From assembly GCF_029873635.1 (NCBI RefSeq), contig NC_080424.1, positions 1,100,001-1,164,000 of the forward strand: a stretch of 64,000 bases of DNA, read 5' to 3'. Origin of the DNA: Malania oleifera. Lineage: Eukaryota; Streptophyta; Magnoliopsida; Santalales; Ximeniaceae. Both the position numbers and the translations under genes were made by a program. Under the pieces are notes generated by a model. That model did not search any database. It was not told the origin of the DNA and saw only the letters and a program-made list of their open reading frames with translations. Below are positions 10,501-25,500 of this stretch, piece after piece (the stretch's first letter is position 1; each line of letters begins with the position of its first letter).

Positions 10501-13500
10501 CACCTTGTTTGCCACTGGATCCCATAACTTGAACCCCTTCACACCTTTCTGATATCTCAGAAAGATGCACCGTCTAGACTTCGCCTCAAACTTTGATCTC
10601 TCTTCACCAGGAATGTGCACATAGGATGGACACCCAAATACTCTCAATCCGGAGTAGTTTACCTCGTTACCTATCCACACCTCCTCATCAACTTTCCCAT
10701 CTTGTGATGCCTTGGTGATCTGTTTATCAAGAAACAAGTTATACTAACCGCCTCAAGCTAGAAATTCATAGCAAGCCCAACACTCAACCTAAGACACCAA
10801 GCCCTTTCAGCTAGGGTTTGGTTCATCCTTTCCGCCACACCATTTTATTGCAGTGTCTGGCGTACTATAAAATGTCTCCTTATGCCATGCTACTCACAAA
10901 ACTCTCTTAAACTCAAGTTTATGTACTCAATTTCATTGTCTATCCTGAGGAGCTTTATCTTTTTTCCAGTCTGGTTTTCCACCTCAGCTTTCCAGAATTT
11001 AAACTTGGCAAACATCTCCGACTTGTGTAGCATGAAGTACACCCACACCTTTAATCATCGATGAAACTCACGAAGTACACATGTCCCCCTCGTGATGCCA
11101 CTCTCATTGGCCCCCAAACATCCAAATGAATGTAGTCCAGTATTCCCTCCATCTTGTGCATGGATGTCATGAACTGAACCCTATTCTGCTCCTCAAGCAT
11201 ACAGTACTTGCAGAAATTCAGCTTACATGATTTGACCCCCTTCAAAAGATTTCTCTTGTGAAGTTCCTTCATTTCACGCTCACTCATATGTCCTAACCAC
11301 ATATGCCACAAAACCGTACTGTCAGACTCAGACTCTACGGCTGCAGCTCCACCCACAACCGTAGTACCCAGCAGTGTGTAGATATTTTCCAGTACTCTGT
11401 GCCCCTTCATCACGGTCAGAACACCCTTGCTCACCTTCATTACCCCACCTTCAAATTTGTAACTAAACTCATTACAATCTAAGGTGCCTAACGAAACCAG
11501 ATTCTTCCTTAACTCCGGTATGTGCCTAACATCACATAACGTCCTCACTACACCATCATACATCTTGATTCTAATATTCCCCATCCCGACAACTTTGCAG
11601 GCAGCATCGTTTCCCATCAAAGATGAACCAAAACTCACCAATTTGTAGGTGGTGAATCAGTCTTTGTTAGACGGTATATGGTAAGAGCACGCCGAGTCTA
11701 AGATCCAAGAATCCACGAACTCGTCTGACCCAGATGAAACCGAGAACATGTCACCATCACTGCTCCCAGTCTCCTTCTTCCACTACATTCGCCATGTTTG
11801 ACGAACCTTCTTTGTTTTCAACATTCCCCTTCTTCCTCTCCGGACAATCGGGTTGTATGTGCCCCTTTTTCCAGCACTTAAAACACTACACGTCCTTCCT
11901 CTTCTTGGAATCGGACCAAGCCCTATTGTTGCTCGATCCACCCCGGAACTTGCTCCTCCCACGATGCTGATTCTCCTTCACCACAAGGCCTTCACCTTGT
12001 GAACTCTCATTGCTAGCCTTCTTCCTCTGATGGAACCCCAAAAATGCACTCGTAATATCCTCCAATTCCAGGGTTTCTTTCCTCCATGTCAGAGTCGTAA
12101 CCAGATTCTCGTACGTAGGAGACGTAGGTAGGGAATTAAGCAGCATCAACGCTTTGTCTTCTTCCTCGAACTTCACATCAACTCACTTCAGATCACTAAT
12201 GATCTAATTGAATACGTTGATGTGCTATGTCAAGTCCAAACCCTTTTCCATCTTAAGCCAATATAGTTTTTGCTTAAGATACAACTTGTTCGTCAATGAC
12301 TTGGACATGTACCAGCTCTCCAGTCTCAGCCAAACCGCTGTCGGTGATTCCTCATCCATGACGTGATACATCACGTTATCGGCTAGACAATGCCTAATAG
12401 TAGACACAACTTTCGCTTCCAACTTCTTCCAACTTGTGTCGTCCAGGCCTTCCAGCTTCTTTCCGTATAGTGCCTTCACCATACCTTGCTGCATCAACAA
12501 GTCCTTAACCCTCCTCTGCCAAAGTCCAAAATTTCTCGTTCCATCGAACTTACTAACATCAAACTTCACCGAAGAGATCCCAGTCATTGCAACCAAGAGC
12601 TCTGATACCAATTGTTGATGCGAATGCACAGTGGAAACCTCGCAAACTCGAATCAAACTAGAACAAGTAATGCGCACTTAACGATGAATATACGGAACAA
12701 GCAATCACTCACAATGAGAATAAGGAAAGCAAACAAACTCAAAGACACAAGAATTTACGTGGTTCGGCAATTTTCCTACGTCCACGGGAGCAAACGGTTG
12801 TTTTTTCACTATCACAATGCCAAGCATACATCAAGGGTTACAAAATATAATATATATATACACACGAACCCTAAGCGTACAGAAGTCTTAGAACCTATAT
12901 AAATCACTCCTGCAGCAATCCCCGGAGGAAAATCCTCCAAAAATCCCAATCTACTGATCTCCCAATTCAAATTCCGTGACCTGCGCCAAACGAAACCGTC
13001 GACAGTTTCAGGTAAACCGTCGACAATTTAATGCCAAGAGCTGAATCCTGCAGACTGAACTAAAACCGTCGACGGTTATAGGGAAACCGACTGCAACCAG
13101 CTTCCTTGTTCTTTGCATTATTATGCTTTCTCCGGCGTATGCACTCCACTCAAATATGAGCCACATCTCCAACAAAAGTACTACCTGAAAAAGGTAATGT
13201 AGTTACAGGATGCAGATTTGAACGCAATGTCACTAGTTTTTCCAAGGTTCGAATATTGCAATACATGGCTGAGATGAGTTGAATGACATCAATAAAGGTA
13301 GCAGGGGGAGGATTTGTATAAATCCTTGCTGAAAAACAAAAACAGAACAAAAACAAAAAAAAAAAAAAAAAAACATAAGTACACTACACAACCACGTTTC
13401 TGGATGTAGAATTAAATTTCATCAAATAGTACAGCTACATTTCTGGATGTATAATTGAATTTGACAAATGAAAAATGGTAGTCACCTGACCTAGCAATCC

Positions 13501-16500
13501 TAACATTTTGTGGCATCCCCCATACTCTACAAGAAACTAGAGAGATTATCACCTTTAGTGGTACATCAGGGCAACATCCATCCAGCTCTAGTTTAGTAGC
13601 ATTTGAGAATGCTGAATGACAAAGAATATTTTCCCTCTTTAGGTTATCCAGAACAAAAAATAAGCTCTTTTATTGGGCAAAGCTATCACAAAGACCCCCT
13701 CATTCTATTTTCCATAAAGCTTCCTGTTGAGTAATTGGGTAAAATGTAGGACCTAAACTCAATGATAGGTCTCTCCCTCTATTTATAATATATGTAAGTA
13801 CAATAGGAATAACCATAATACCCTTACTAACTCACACTTATTACTAAAAAAACTCTAACACATAATAATAATAATAATAATAATAATGCTAAAAGACTAA
13901 CTAACCATTAACACTCCCCCTCAAGCTGGAGCATATATATCATATGCTCCAAGCTTGTTACAAATGAGTTTCACACGAGCACCTCCCAAGGCTTTAGTGA
14001 ACAAATCAGCAAGTTGAAACTTGGACTTCACATAAGTGGTTGTAATGAGCTTTTATATAAGTTTCTCTCGAATAAAATGGCAATCAACTTCAATGTGCTT
14101 TGCCCGCTCATTGAAGACAGGTTGGAGGCAATATAAATAGCAGCTCGATTATCACACATCAACTCCATAGGCTAAGAATGTGGAAAACCTAGTTCTTTAA
14201 CATGTTCTTCAGCCAAACAAGTTCATAGTGTGCGCCATAGCCCTATACTTTGACTCATCACTCGACCTAGCAACAACAGTTTGTTTCTTACTTTTCCAAG
14301 ACACCAAATTACCACTGACAAAGATACAATATCTGATTGTGAATCTTCAATCAAATGGTGATCAGGCCCAATCTACATCTGTATATCCCTGAATATGAGT
14401 GTGACCCTGATCCTGATATAAGAGACCTCTTCGTGGTGCACCTTTAAGATATCTCAAAATGCGAATTACAGCATCCCAATGACTTGTTCTTGGGGAATCG
14501 ATAAACTAACTTGCAAACTCACAACACTTGTTGGGAAGGATATATCTGGTCGAGTGACTGTGAGATAATTCAAATTTCCAACAAGTCTTCGGTTCCGACC
14601 TAGGTTAGCCAACAAATCACTCACATTTGACATTAACTTACTATTGGGATCCATGAGTGTACCAACAGGTTGGGATCCCAACATCCCCATCATCATCACC
14701 AATGATCACAATGTCATCCACATATACAATAAGCAAAATACTGCCCAAAGGAGTACGACGATAAAATACAGCGTGATCTACTGCACACCAATGAAGGCCA
14801 AACTCAAGTACTACAGCACTAAAATGGCCAAATCATGCTCTTGGAGATTGTTTTAATTCATACAATGAATTCTTTAGCCGACATACTAAGTCTGACTTCC
14901 CCTGAGCAACAAACCCAGGTGCTCCAGATATACCTCCGCATAAAGATCACCATGTAGGAAAGCATTCTTCACATCTAACTGATGTAGAGGCCAATGACAA
15001 GTGGTGGCTAAAGAAAGGAACAAACATATCGAGGCAAGTTTGCAACCGGGGAAAATGTGTCTGAAAAATCAAAACCATACACCTAAGTATACCCCTTAGC
15101 AACAAGGCAGGCCTTCAAACAAGCCACAGAACCATCAGGATTGACATTCACATTATACACCCAGTGACAACCAACCACAGACTTATTAGGAGGAAGAGGT
15201 ACCAAATCCTAAGTATTATTATCATGTAGTGCGTGTATCTCTTCAACCATTGTTGTCCTCCACCTAGAATGGGATAGGGCTTCAGAAATAGATCTTGGAA
15301 AAGCAACAAAAGACAGAGTATTAACAAAACAGTAATAAGGGGGGGGCAAGAAATCATAACAAATAAAATTAGAGATCGGATGTTGGGTACAAGTGTGTTT
15401 ACCTTTTCAAACAGCTATTGGAGGATCAACATCAAGAGAAATAAGATCATCCGATGAGGGAACTAGAGGCACAATAGTAGAAGCTGGAGGAGGCACTTCC
15501 CCCTTGAGCCATCGTGTGTATGCCTGCAAATTGGGATGGTTCAAGCGATGAGAAGGACTCAAAGAGGATGAAGATGTAGGAGGATTAGGCACAAATACGA
15601 GGTTTGGATCTGGAAGGCAAGGCAGAGAAAGGGACTCATCAAGGTCAATAGAACCCAAGGAATCAAAGTAGTATGGTGTAGACTCAAAAAAGGTGACATT
15701 AGCAGATACAAAGAATTGATATAAAGTAGGACTATAACATTGATATCCCTTTTGAGTATAGGAATAGCCCAAAAAAATACATTTGATAGCATGGGGATCC
15801 AACTTATCCATTCCTGGAGATAACTGATGGACAAAGGACACAACCAAATATACGAGGATGAAGGGAGAGCAAAGGAGCCTTAGGAAAGATAACTGAATAT
15901 GTAATTTTACCACCAAGGACAAAGGATGGCAATTTATTGATGAGGAAGCAACTTGTGAGCACAGCATCACTCCAAAAGACTTTGGGGGCATTCATTTGAC
16001 ACAATAGGGTACGTGTAACTTCAAGAATATGTCTGTTTTTCTGCTCTACAACTCCATTTTGTTGTGGAGTGTGGGAACAAGAGGACTGATGGATCATATT
16101 AGAGTTAGTCATATAAGCACTAAATTGGGTGTAGAAGCACTCCTTAGCATTATCACTACGAAGTATCCTGACTGGCATGTCAAATTGATTCTTTATTTGG
16201 GAATAGAAAGCACAAAAGATATCGAACAACTCGGAACGATCCTTCATTAAATATAACCAAGTCATCCTAGAGTAGTCATCAAAAACTGTAACAATGTACC
16301 AAAACCCCAACTTTGATGTCACACGACTAGGACCACAAATATGAAAATGGAGAAGCATGAAAGGACTAACCACCCGTTTGTTGACTCGGGGAGCAAAGGG
16401 ATCATGATGATGCATGCCCAATTGACAAGACTCACACCCAAGATTAGACACAGAACTCGATGTAGGAACTAGCTGTTTCAACTTGTCCAAGGACGGATGA

Positions 16501-19500
16501 CCAAGATGACAATGGATTTGAAGTGGTGTAGCTGTGACTGTGCAAGCAATAGGTGGAGAAGGAGACTCAAAGTAGCAAAGTCCACAAACCTCACGTCCAG
16601 TGCCAATTGTCTTTCTCATCTTCAAATCCTGAATAACCACAAAATTAGGAAGGAATGTGATAGAACAATTTAGTGACTTTGTAAGCTTACTAACTGACAT
16701 AAGATTAAAAGAAGATTTAGGAATGTATAAAGCAGAAGAAAGAGAGATAGAAGGAGTGGGATTTACTGTTCTTATCACCTTAACAGCAATAGTGGACCCA
16801 GCAGCAAGGGTAATTTATGGGAGATTTTAGGATATTGGAGATCAGAAAAGAAGTTGGTTGCGCATGTTATATGGTTAGTGGCAGCAGAATCGATAATCCA
16901 AGGACTAGTAGGAAGGATACCAGATGACATGCAGACTGTAGGATTACCTTTCTGGGCAAAAGAAGCAATGTGATAAGATGCTTGTTGAGACATTTAATAC
17001 TGTAGAAACCTAGAATACTCCTCCTCTGATAAAGTCAAAGTACGCGGTTCACTCAAACAAGTGACTAACAAAGTTATCATACTTTTGTGATATGCAAACG
17101 CCATCCCAACATTCAAAAATTCAGACCAATGATCATAAGATTAATCGCTGGAACAATTGGAACAACCATGAACAAGGTGACCCACTATGAACAAGCCACG
17201 GATAAACCAGTACAAGGCTGCCATAGCACCAAGAAACTCACACGCAGCCACAAGAAAGCAACACTCAGCACTGGAACAATTGGGGAGGTGAACCACCGAA
17301 ACTACCATGAACAAATCACCAACAACCTCAGATGCAGCCCCAAGAAAGCAACACTTCTACAGCCTCACACAAAAAAAATCTTATGAGCACTGCCACTGCC
17401 CCAAGAAGGTCACCAATGACCGTTATTAACACCAAACAACAAATAACGAATTACCATGAGTGCATTGTCACAACAAAGATTGGATGTTGGAGCAAAAACA
17501 CATGCCCAACGGCTTGATATTGAAGCATATGGAAGGAGTGAATCAAAAAAAAAAAACCAATAAACTCATTAACAATTGATAAACAGCTTCACAAAGCATC
17601 AAACAACCATTCCCAACTCACCAACGGATATAGCACTGCCACAGCCTCACAACTGAACATATGGATGCTGCCACTGCCACAGCTCCAAAAACCTCACAAA
17701 GAAGCCTTCACAAGCCTTGAACAAACTTTAAAGGAATGCCGCAAGTACATAGTCGAAAGAGGTTGAATTTTTTAGAAAAAAAACTGACCTAACAGCTTGA
17801 TAATATAGTCTAGAGAAGGAATCAGAGCATGGCAGAGGAAAAAAAGAAAAAGGTGGCTGGAAATTCACTCATGCACCAGCGAGTGGGGTCGGCCCTGCCA
17901 GCATTTGGCCGGCGCGTGGGGGGTGTGTGGGGGCTCCTCCGGCGATGGGGTTTTGTGGGGTGAGTCATCCCAAGGAGGGTCTGTTTATGGGTGTATGGTT
18001 GGTTTTGTGAAATAATATGGGATCGAGGTGAATTTAGGAAGGACAGCACTAAATAACCATTAACACTTCCCTTCAATCTCAAGACAGGAGCCAAACAGAT
18101 TCATACAGACCTCATATTTGTCCTACCCCCAAATTAAATAAAAATAAAAGTAGCAAAAATTAAAGCAGCAACAAATGTTTAAAATATTATTTAGAAACAA
18201 TAAAACATAGAAACAGCCCCCGTCCCATAGAGGTTCCAGCAGCTTTAAGTTTTTCCAAAAAAAAATATTTGAAACCAATTGTAAAGGCAAACATTGACCC
18301 ACTGTAAGGTATTAACTCAAGCCAGAAGATCACTTATTCATATCACAGAAAGAGCCTCTGCAATTGTGGAGGAAATTTACAAAATTCTAGCAACAAAAGC
18401 CAAGTTGAATCAAATATCCAGATTTTAACCAAACTTCACTTCAGTTTGATCTGGGGCACATTCTAAATTCAAATTCTCTCAGGATTTCAAGATTTGCTCA
18501 ATCTGATTTAAAAGAATGAAAAATGTTTAAATGGCAGGAGCCCTTTTCAAAAACTATTTTTTCCCTCCCATAAATTGCAGCAGCATCTACAAATATATCA
18601 CACATACCACCGATGTGTGATAATACACTGATATAAATGACTTTGGTATGGCACTACCACTCTCAACTCTCAAGCACAACGCCAAAGTATAGCTTCTTTA
18701 AAACTCTACAACTGTAAGCACCACAAACAGATAATAAAGTTTTCTGTATACATATAAGTGAGTATTTTTGGGCTGATTTAGGGGCGCCGTGACAGAAGAT
18801 TCCTCAGTCATACTGATGCTAAAGCAAGACACCAGCATTGTATACATAACTAGCAAAGCTAGTATGTCTGTACAAACTCTCTATGTAATAACATCATAGA
18901 AGGATAAGGAAATAAGAAATTCTAATAGATTGGATAGGATTTGTTTGTGCGTGTGCACGCATGCATGCATGAACCTAGAAAAATGACTCTGCCACAAAGG
19001 TCTAAGTTCAGAAATATAAAATCTAACCAGGGTCCCAACGAAACGTTGAGATTGAGAAAGCACCACTCATGATGACGAATAATGAATACAAGAAGCAAGA
19101 CAAACCTTTTCACCATTTGGCAATTTAGAAACAACCGTTAACCATCCACTGCTCTTCAAGCAAGAGATCATTTTCTAAATATCCACTCTTTTATCATCAA
19201 CGAAGTCATGCTTCCCAATTTCACAATAGATCAAGAGAGAAAAGAACCCAGATGTGGGGAAAGACATTCTGATAGCAAAAATAATTACTCCCCTTTTGAG
19301 TCTTGTTGAAGAATCACGTAAATTTGAACTTTGGAAGACACTAATCACAGCATGCTAGGTCTCTCCCTCTATTTATAATATATGCTAAGCACATAACAAT
19401 GACCATATTACCCTTACTAAACCACGCACTAACTCACGCTTAGTAACACAACAACACACACCAGTAACACTAAATAACAACAGTCACTAGTAACACTCCC

Positions 19501-22500
19501 CCTCAAGCTAGAGCATAATTTTCATATGCTACTAGCTTGTTACAAATGGATTTAACCTGAGCAACACTTAAGGCTATGGTGGATAAATCAGCAAGTTGGA
19601 ATTCAAACTTCACATCAGTCATTCTAATGAGCTTCTGCACAAGTTTCTCTTGAACCAAGTGACAATCAAAATATTTCAGTGGCCCTGAATCTTTGGTCTA
19701 ACATATGCGTGACAAGATGATCCTATACAAGATCTGGATACTTCTATAACCACGAAGTATTTCAATGGCATAAATCTTTGGTTTTAAATTTACTTTGTAG
19801 ATCATTCATCAGGTGTCGAATACCTCAATCATCCTCACTAGTAATCACAATATCATCCACATACACAATGAGGAAAATCCTACCACAGACAATACAAGGC
19901 CAAACTCAAGTACAACAGCACTAAATCAAACAAACATGCTCTAGGAGATTGCTTCAAATCATACAAGGATTTCTTGGGCTGACACACTAATCATGACTCC
20001 CCCTAGGCAACAAAACCAATTGCTCATATAGACTTCCTCCCAAAGATCACCATGTAGGAAGACATTCTTCACATCTAAGTAAGTTCTAGCTCAATTGCAT
20101 TGCCTCTCATGCAAGCGCCTGGAAGTTCGTTTCCCAAATTACAAATGCACACCTGTTCCTTCATTGTAAGGTGGCAAACTATCATCAAAGTTCTCTTTTT
20201 CTCTTGTTTTTGTGCAGCTTGGGTGGCTCCTCAGGTGGTGGGAGATTTCCTGCAAGTGAGATAATGGAGTTTTGGCAAAAACAAAAAGAGAAGAGCTTTA
20301 TGGAGCTGCACGCGTTTTGCTATCCGGTGGACCCTGTGGATTGAGAGGAATTTGAGACTTGCAAGAATTGCACAACCCTTCCTCTTTTTCTACAGGATGG
20401 GTCCCGTTCGTTCAGGTATTTTGGAGGTTGTCACTGCCCAACCTGCAAAGGGTTTGGAGGGCAGCTCTATTGTAATCAAATGTAACTTTTCATTTTGTTT
20501 TCACGAGGACATCTTGTTCTCTTCTCATTGTACCTTTCATATCAAAACTAAAGAAAAGGAAAGGAAAAAAAAAAAAGTAAGGATTGACAGATGTGTAAAT
20601 GGAAAGTTTTTTAAATGCATGCATAGATATAATCTGACTTTTTTTATATATAGAATAGAAGAGATTTATAGAAGAGAAAAAAGAGAACAAGGAGGAACAT
20701 AAGAAACCCTCTTTAGAAGATATAAGAACAAAAAAGAAATATAGTATGATGTTATGTAGAAGCACGTGCTGAGTATTTTTTAAAAATTAAAGAGGTATTA
20801 TAATGTAATGCAAAAGAGAAATATAGTATGATGTTCTCTTTGTTTTGAAAATTCAGAATCTGCTTCTCACCTGTTCCTTTATTGCTCCTTTTCTTAAGAG
20901 GGTGTGGAATCTTCTTTTTGGCTTATTTGGAGAGAGTTGAGTGTGTCCAGAGTCATTGGAGGATTTGTTAGCTATCTCTTTTTCAGGTTTTGGAAGGGCT
21001 AAAGCTGATCTCGAATTGTGGAGACGTGCATTTTTTCCAATTTTGTGGGGGTTTTGATTTGAGCAAAATGCTCAATTTTTTTACGGGGAAGAGGATGTCA
21101 TCGATTATGCTTTGGATGGAATTCAGTATGTGACCTCCTTGTGGGTTTTTGCAGCTGAGTGTTTCAAGGATTTTCTTTTTCTGATGCACAGCATGATTGG
21201 CTGGCTGCACTTTATGATGAGTTAGATTTTCGTTTTAGATAGAAAAAGAAATTCACTAATAGGAAAAGAATTTACAAGGGGAGAGAATCTGGAACAAACC
21301 AAGAAAAAAAACTAAAACAACAAAAAACAGAAATCAATCCAACCAGCTCTTCCAATCCCTATTTAAATCCTGAAAGCTAGTTTCCCTGAAAATTCCAAAC
21401 CCGACACACCATAAAGAAGCTATCTTTTAAGGAGGATTTTTAATGTTCCTTGACTTACTTCTTTTTCTTAATAAAATCTCTTCTTTTTCAATCAAAAAAA
21501 AAAAAAATTTATTCTCCACCCAAAACTGCACAGCATCTACCAATACATCAGATGTGTAAATAACTTGTGATAACTTAAGATAACAGATAATAACCAGAAA
21601 TAAAGTGATAACAACTAAATAAATCTAGTAATATCCAAGAGAATAATTAATTCCAATAAAATATCAACAGAGCAGTACTGCAGTAAGAAACTGTAATTCA
21701 TACATGAAATGGAAACCTGAAGAATGAAAATAGCACTGCAGTTTGGTTACAAGTGCGGTAATACTTGAATGACTTTAAATTATAATAGCCTCACCACATC
21801 AACTAAATAAAAAATTTTAAGTTCCAATTCTGAGGAAATTATCAGTTTAAGTGTTAGATAAGAGAGTATTGAGTAAAAAGAAAGATACAATTACAACAGC
21901 ATGAAGAAGTATCAATAATACAAAGCCACATGTTCATAAGCATACACATAAATATATTACTTAATACTTTGGCAAATGAAACATCAAAGAAAATACCACT
22001 TACATCATCATTTTTACATTCTTCTAGTTCTTGTTGCAGTCCTTCCAATGAGACATCATCACTAAAAGGCAACCAGAAGACCTTCTCAAGATGCAATAGT
22101 TTGATTTGAAAATAATGCAATTCAAAAAATAAATAATACATAGTAACTAATTATGCACGGCCCAGGAAACACTGTACGGAGGAGGGGAGGATGCTTTTAA
22201 CATGATGCAAGCACAACATATGATTGTGGATCTGACAAGTAAGAAATCTAATTTATTCAACATCAAACACATGAGCTTTGTTTTCCAGAAAAAGGGTGAA
22301 GATAAATAAATAAAAATAAAAACTAACAAATAAATTTAGAAGAGTAATTGAAATATAGTTTCTGTTCATACATGTGTTTTCTTCTAGCATACCACGGTTT
22401 CTATATTTATAAAATGACAAACTTGCGTTAAGAATTACACCTGCTTGCGTCCTCCTCAAAACTCAAATCTCCGACAAAGACTCCTAAATCAAATGCATTT

Positions 22501-25500
22501 TTCTGCATGCTATTGATCTCACCATAAGAGTGACCCTGTGCAGAGAGAGAGAGAGAGAGAGAGGTCTTAAGCTATAAAAGACAGGTGATAGGAAGTTTCA
22601 CAAAGAAAGCACTAACATAACAACAAAATGGAAATTATATTCAAATGTATTTCTCGTTAAAGGATGTACTAATTCACACAATATCAAGCCAAGTTCATTA
22701 TTTTTAAGAAAACAATGGAATATCATTGAATTGAGAAAATGGAAGGATAAATGTTTTGCAAGGGGTAAATCTCTTTTAGAAATTCGAACCATTACGAATA
22801 AGGCTCGTGATACAGATAAAAGGCTCTAAATTGGCAAAGGGGAAAACGCAAATAAATAAATGAAAAGCAGCAGTTAAAAATACCTTAAGGTTCTTGATCT
22901 AAAGGGACAACTGGTTCCAAATGAAGTGTAAGCATTTGAAGAGAATCTCAGTGGCCAAGCAAATTCAACTTAAATACAACATGGAAATGATAATACAGTA
23001 ACAAGGGATGAGGCAACGTTTTGAATAAGTGAGAAAACTGTTTTGCCCACATTTGCCAAGGCACCTAAATGTTGAAGTTTAATATTCAAGTCCAATCAAG
23101 AAATTTTTCTTTTAAATTCACCAGGTGCTCAATAATCAAGTGTTGCAGTTAATCAAGTTCACAGCTACCAGAAAACATTAACATCCTAGCGAACCACAAA
23201 TTGGCATGAGCATTCCAAAATGTGGAACATTTTTGTTCCAAAACACTAAATATACAATCCAAAGTGTTAATTCAATATTTTTCACATAACATTTTTTGTT
23301 TGTTAAAAGTGGGGAATGGTCACATTTTTTTAGCTCTATTTCCATCATTATTAATTTATTTCTCCACAGAAGAACTTTCTACATTAGAAAAGCTCAACAT
23401 GCACTCTAAAATATACAAGTGTCATCACATGTTTTTACCTATATATCTATTTATATATACCCTAAGGCCCTAATGTTTCACATTTCAGAGAATGTGCAGT
23501 ACCGAGATCCTGTGCTGTTTTACGAACCAGAACATTCCACATTCTAGGTAACATCGATCAAGTTCAATATCCAAGCAAAAGAAAATAATGGAATTTAATG
23601 TCACTCATACGTTTAGTTGCCAACAAAATGCAGGAGGAAAATCACACAGACACTAAACGTGGTATTCCTCACAATCTCGTACCCCATAAAATAAAAACCT
23701 CGGCTTAAATGGAGTTTTCATTTTTTTTTTAATCCGAGACAGCCTGAAAAATAGTATTCTCTTTTTACATAGAAAACGAAAATGAATTGAACAAAGAAGG
23801 ATAGACAGTAAGGAGGATAAGATATCCTTCTGAGGGAAAACAATGTAAAAAAATGCACATAAAAATCTAAAGAATAGAAAAATACAAAAGATCCAGCTAA
23901 CAAGGCCCTCCCATCTCACTGGGGATTGGAGAAGCAAAATCCACTAAGCAGCCAGCAGAATGCTGCCACAAAGAATCCAAGAAAACAATTCTGTACCAAA
24001 GCATTTGGAAGGCAAAGAGCAATCTTGAAAACCACAGGCATTTCTCTCTAGCCAATGACCCAAAACACCATATAAATAGCACAACAAACCACAACCTGCT
24101 TTCATCTTTGCACCTGTGATGCCGCAGAGCACACTCAAGAAAGACAAATGCTCCAAGTACAAACCCGTAAACACAAACCCAGGTTCAATTCAGTCACCCA
24201 CCCCTTCCAAAAGCTTTCCTAATTTGCTACATTTATTGACAAATTGAAATCATAATATATAGGAAAAAAAAAAAAAGCAAAATCAAATAAAAAAACTAAA
24301 TCAAAATCAGATCACAAAATCAAATCAGCTGGATCGTCAAATCAAAATCTGAATCTTTTCTTGAATGATATGTAAAGCCTCCAGGTTAATCCAAGCGTCT
24401 GTGATGAACAGTCTCTCTCCCTATCATACTCCACCGCAGAAAAGTTTGAACTCGAACATAGATTAATGGAAGGTGGACATGTAGAACAGAAATGAGTTCA
24501 AGACAACCCCATATCTTCATATATCATCGACATATGGGATAACATTGAAATCATAAATCATAGTGGTTTAGACCAACCTTGACACAGGTAGTGTTCAACG
24601 CCGCCATCGTAGATCATTTGATAGTCAAACTGTCAAGCCCTTCAACATTATGTCAACAGTAAGGAAATCACAATAGCATTGTAAGTCGAAAAAGAATTCC
24701 CCTAATAGTTAGTGTGATATCCACACAAGGGCACAAGCTATCCCCTAAAACCTACTAAAAATCTGGAAACGGCAGTACGCAGGGTCTTGAGAACATTTAA
24801 TGGAAGCTACTAAAAGACACACACAGATATCAAATTAATCTATGCTCCGATGTCGAAAACAACCCTTGCTAGCTTTAGGGCTACCTCGTGATTGACAACT
24901 CCTGCATGCCTAAAAAGCTTTGAAGATGGTCTCATCCGTATTGTAGCACCTCAGCAAAGAAAAAAGCAAAGATCCACTTGTGGGGGCTGTTCACTATTTA
25001 GAGCCCTCTTCCTCACTGCCAGCAAGGTTCATAGATGTAATTGGCCTCCCTTGGTTCGATCTTCTCTTCTGCTGTATGTAAGGATTTAATTTTAGGGCTC
25101 TATCAAGAAAAACAAACCTTCTCCTCACACTAATGTCATTCTATTTACCCTTTTTATCAGCAACCTTCCACAAGCTTTGTTGAGCTCGAGCCACAACTTT
25201 TGGCTCTCCATAATCGGACCACTTTTTCATTTTCTTCACAAAGATAAAATTCCTTTTATTCATCCCTAGCAACGAGTTTCAATAGTTGGCTGTTCAGCTT
25301 GATTGGAATGTTATACTGCAGTCCTTCTATGTACCAAATGACCGCCTATTCACTCTCATCACATTGAAATAAAGCAAGGCGGCAGTGAAATTCCCTAGTG
25401 TATGTGTCAACATCCAACACAACCCGGAGTAGACTTCCCAGGCATAGTCTAATGGCATGAACTTCTAAATTAGTACACCCTCGTGCAAATCCACTCAGTT

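Larger units (their letters stand above)
7955..13174 (-). mobile_element. Full-length Ty1/copia element inside VPS52 intron 3
   Basis: Two LTRs (7955-8536 and 12613-13174), a primer binding site, a polypurine tract and a gag-pol region are all present, in total 5,220 bp. Flanks are GAAGT (7950-7954) and AAAGT (13175-13179), a 5-bp target duplication with one difference. It lies in the same orientation as VPS52. The LTRs differ by visible substitutions and small indels and the coding region has several stops, so it is not a recent insertion and is not autonomous. Its LTRs carry a palindromic motif also seen in the gypsy LTRs of this window. Confidence 0.93.
13725..17060 (-). mobile_element. 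Copia relic without gag, second copia family
   Basis: A short LTR (13725-13913, TGTTGAG...ATTAACA) is followed by a polypurine-like CTCCCCCTCAAG and then RNase H, reverse transcriptase, integrase and protease remnants on the minus strand. Gag, the primer binding site and the 5' LTR were not found on the right side. The region beyond 17060 is a different, Asn/His-rich repeat-like sequence. The 3' LTR and RNase H end are closely matched by a second truncated copy at 19304-20090. Confidence 0.8.

Noticed and set aside
17818..17830. GGAATCAGAGCATGG as a primer binding site
   Set aside because: It is on the plus strand, while the neighbouring copia relic is on the minus strand, and no LTR edge adjoins it.
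17822..18094. Minus-strand open frame with Pro/Arg-rich middle
   Set aside because: Lies over a GC-rich block that looks like a copia leader; start and end are arbitrary.
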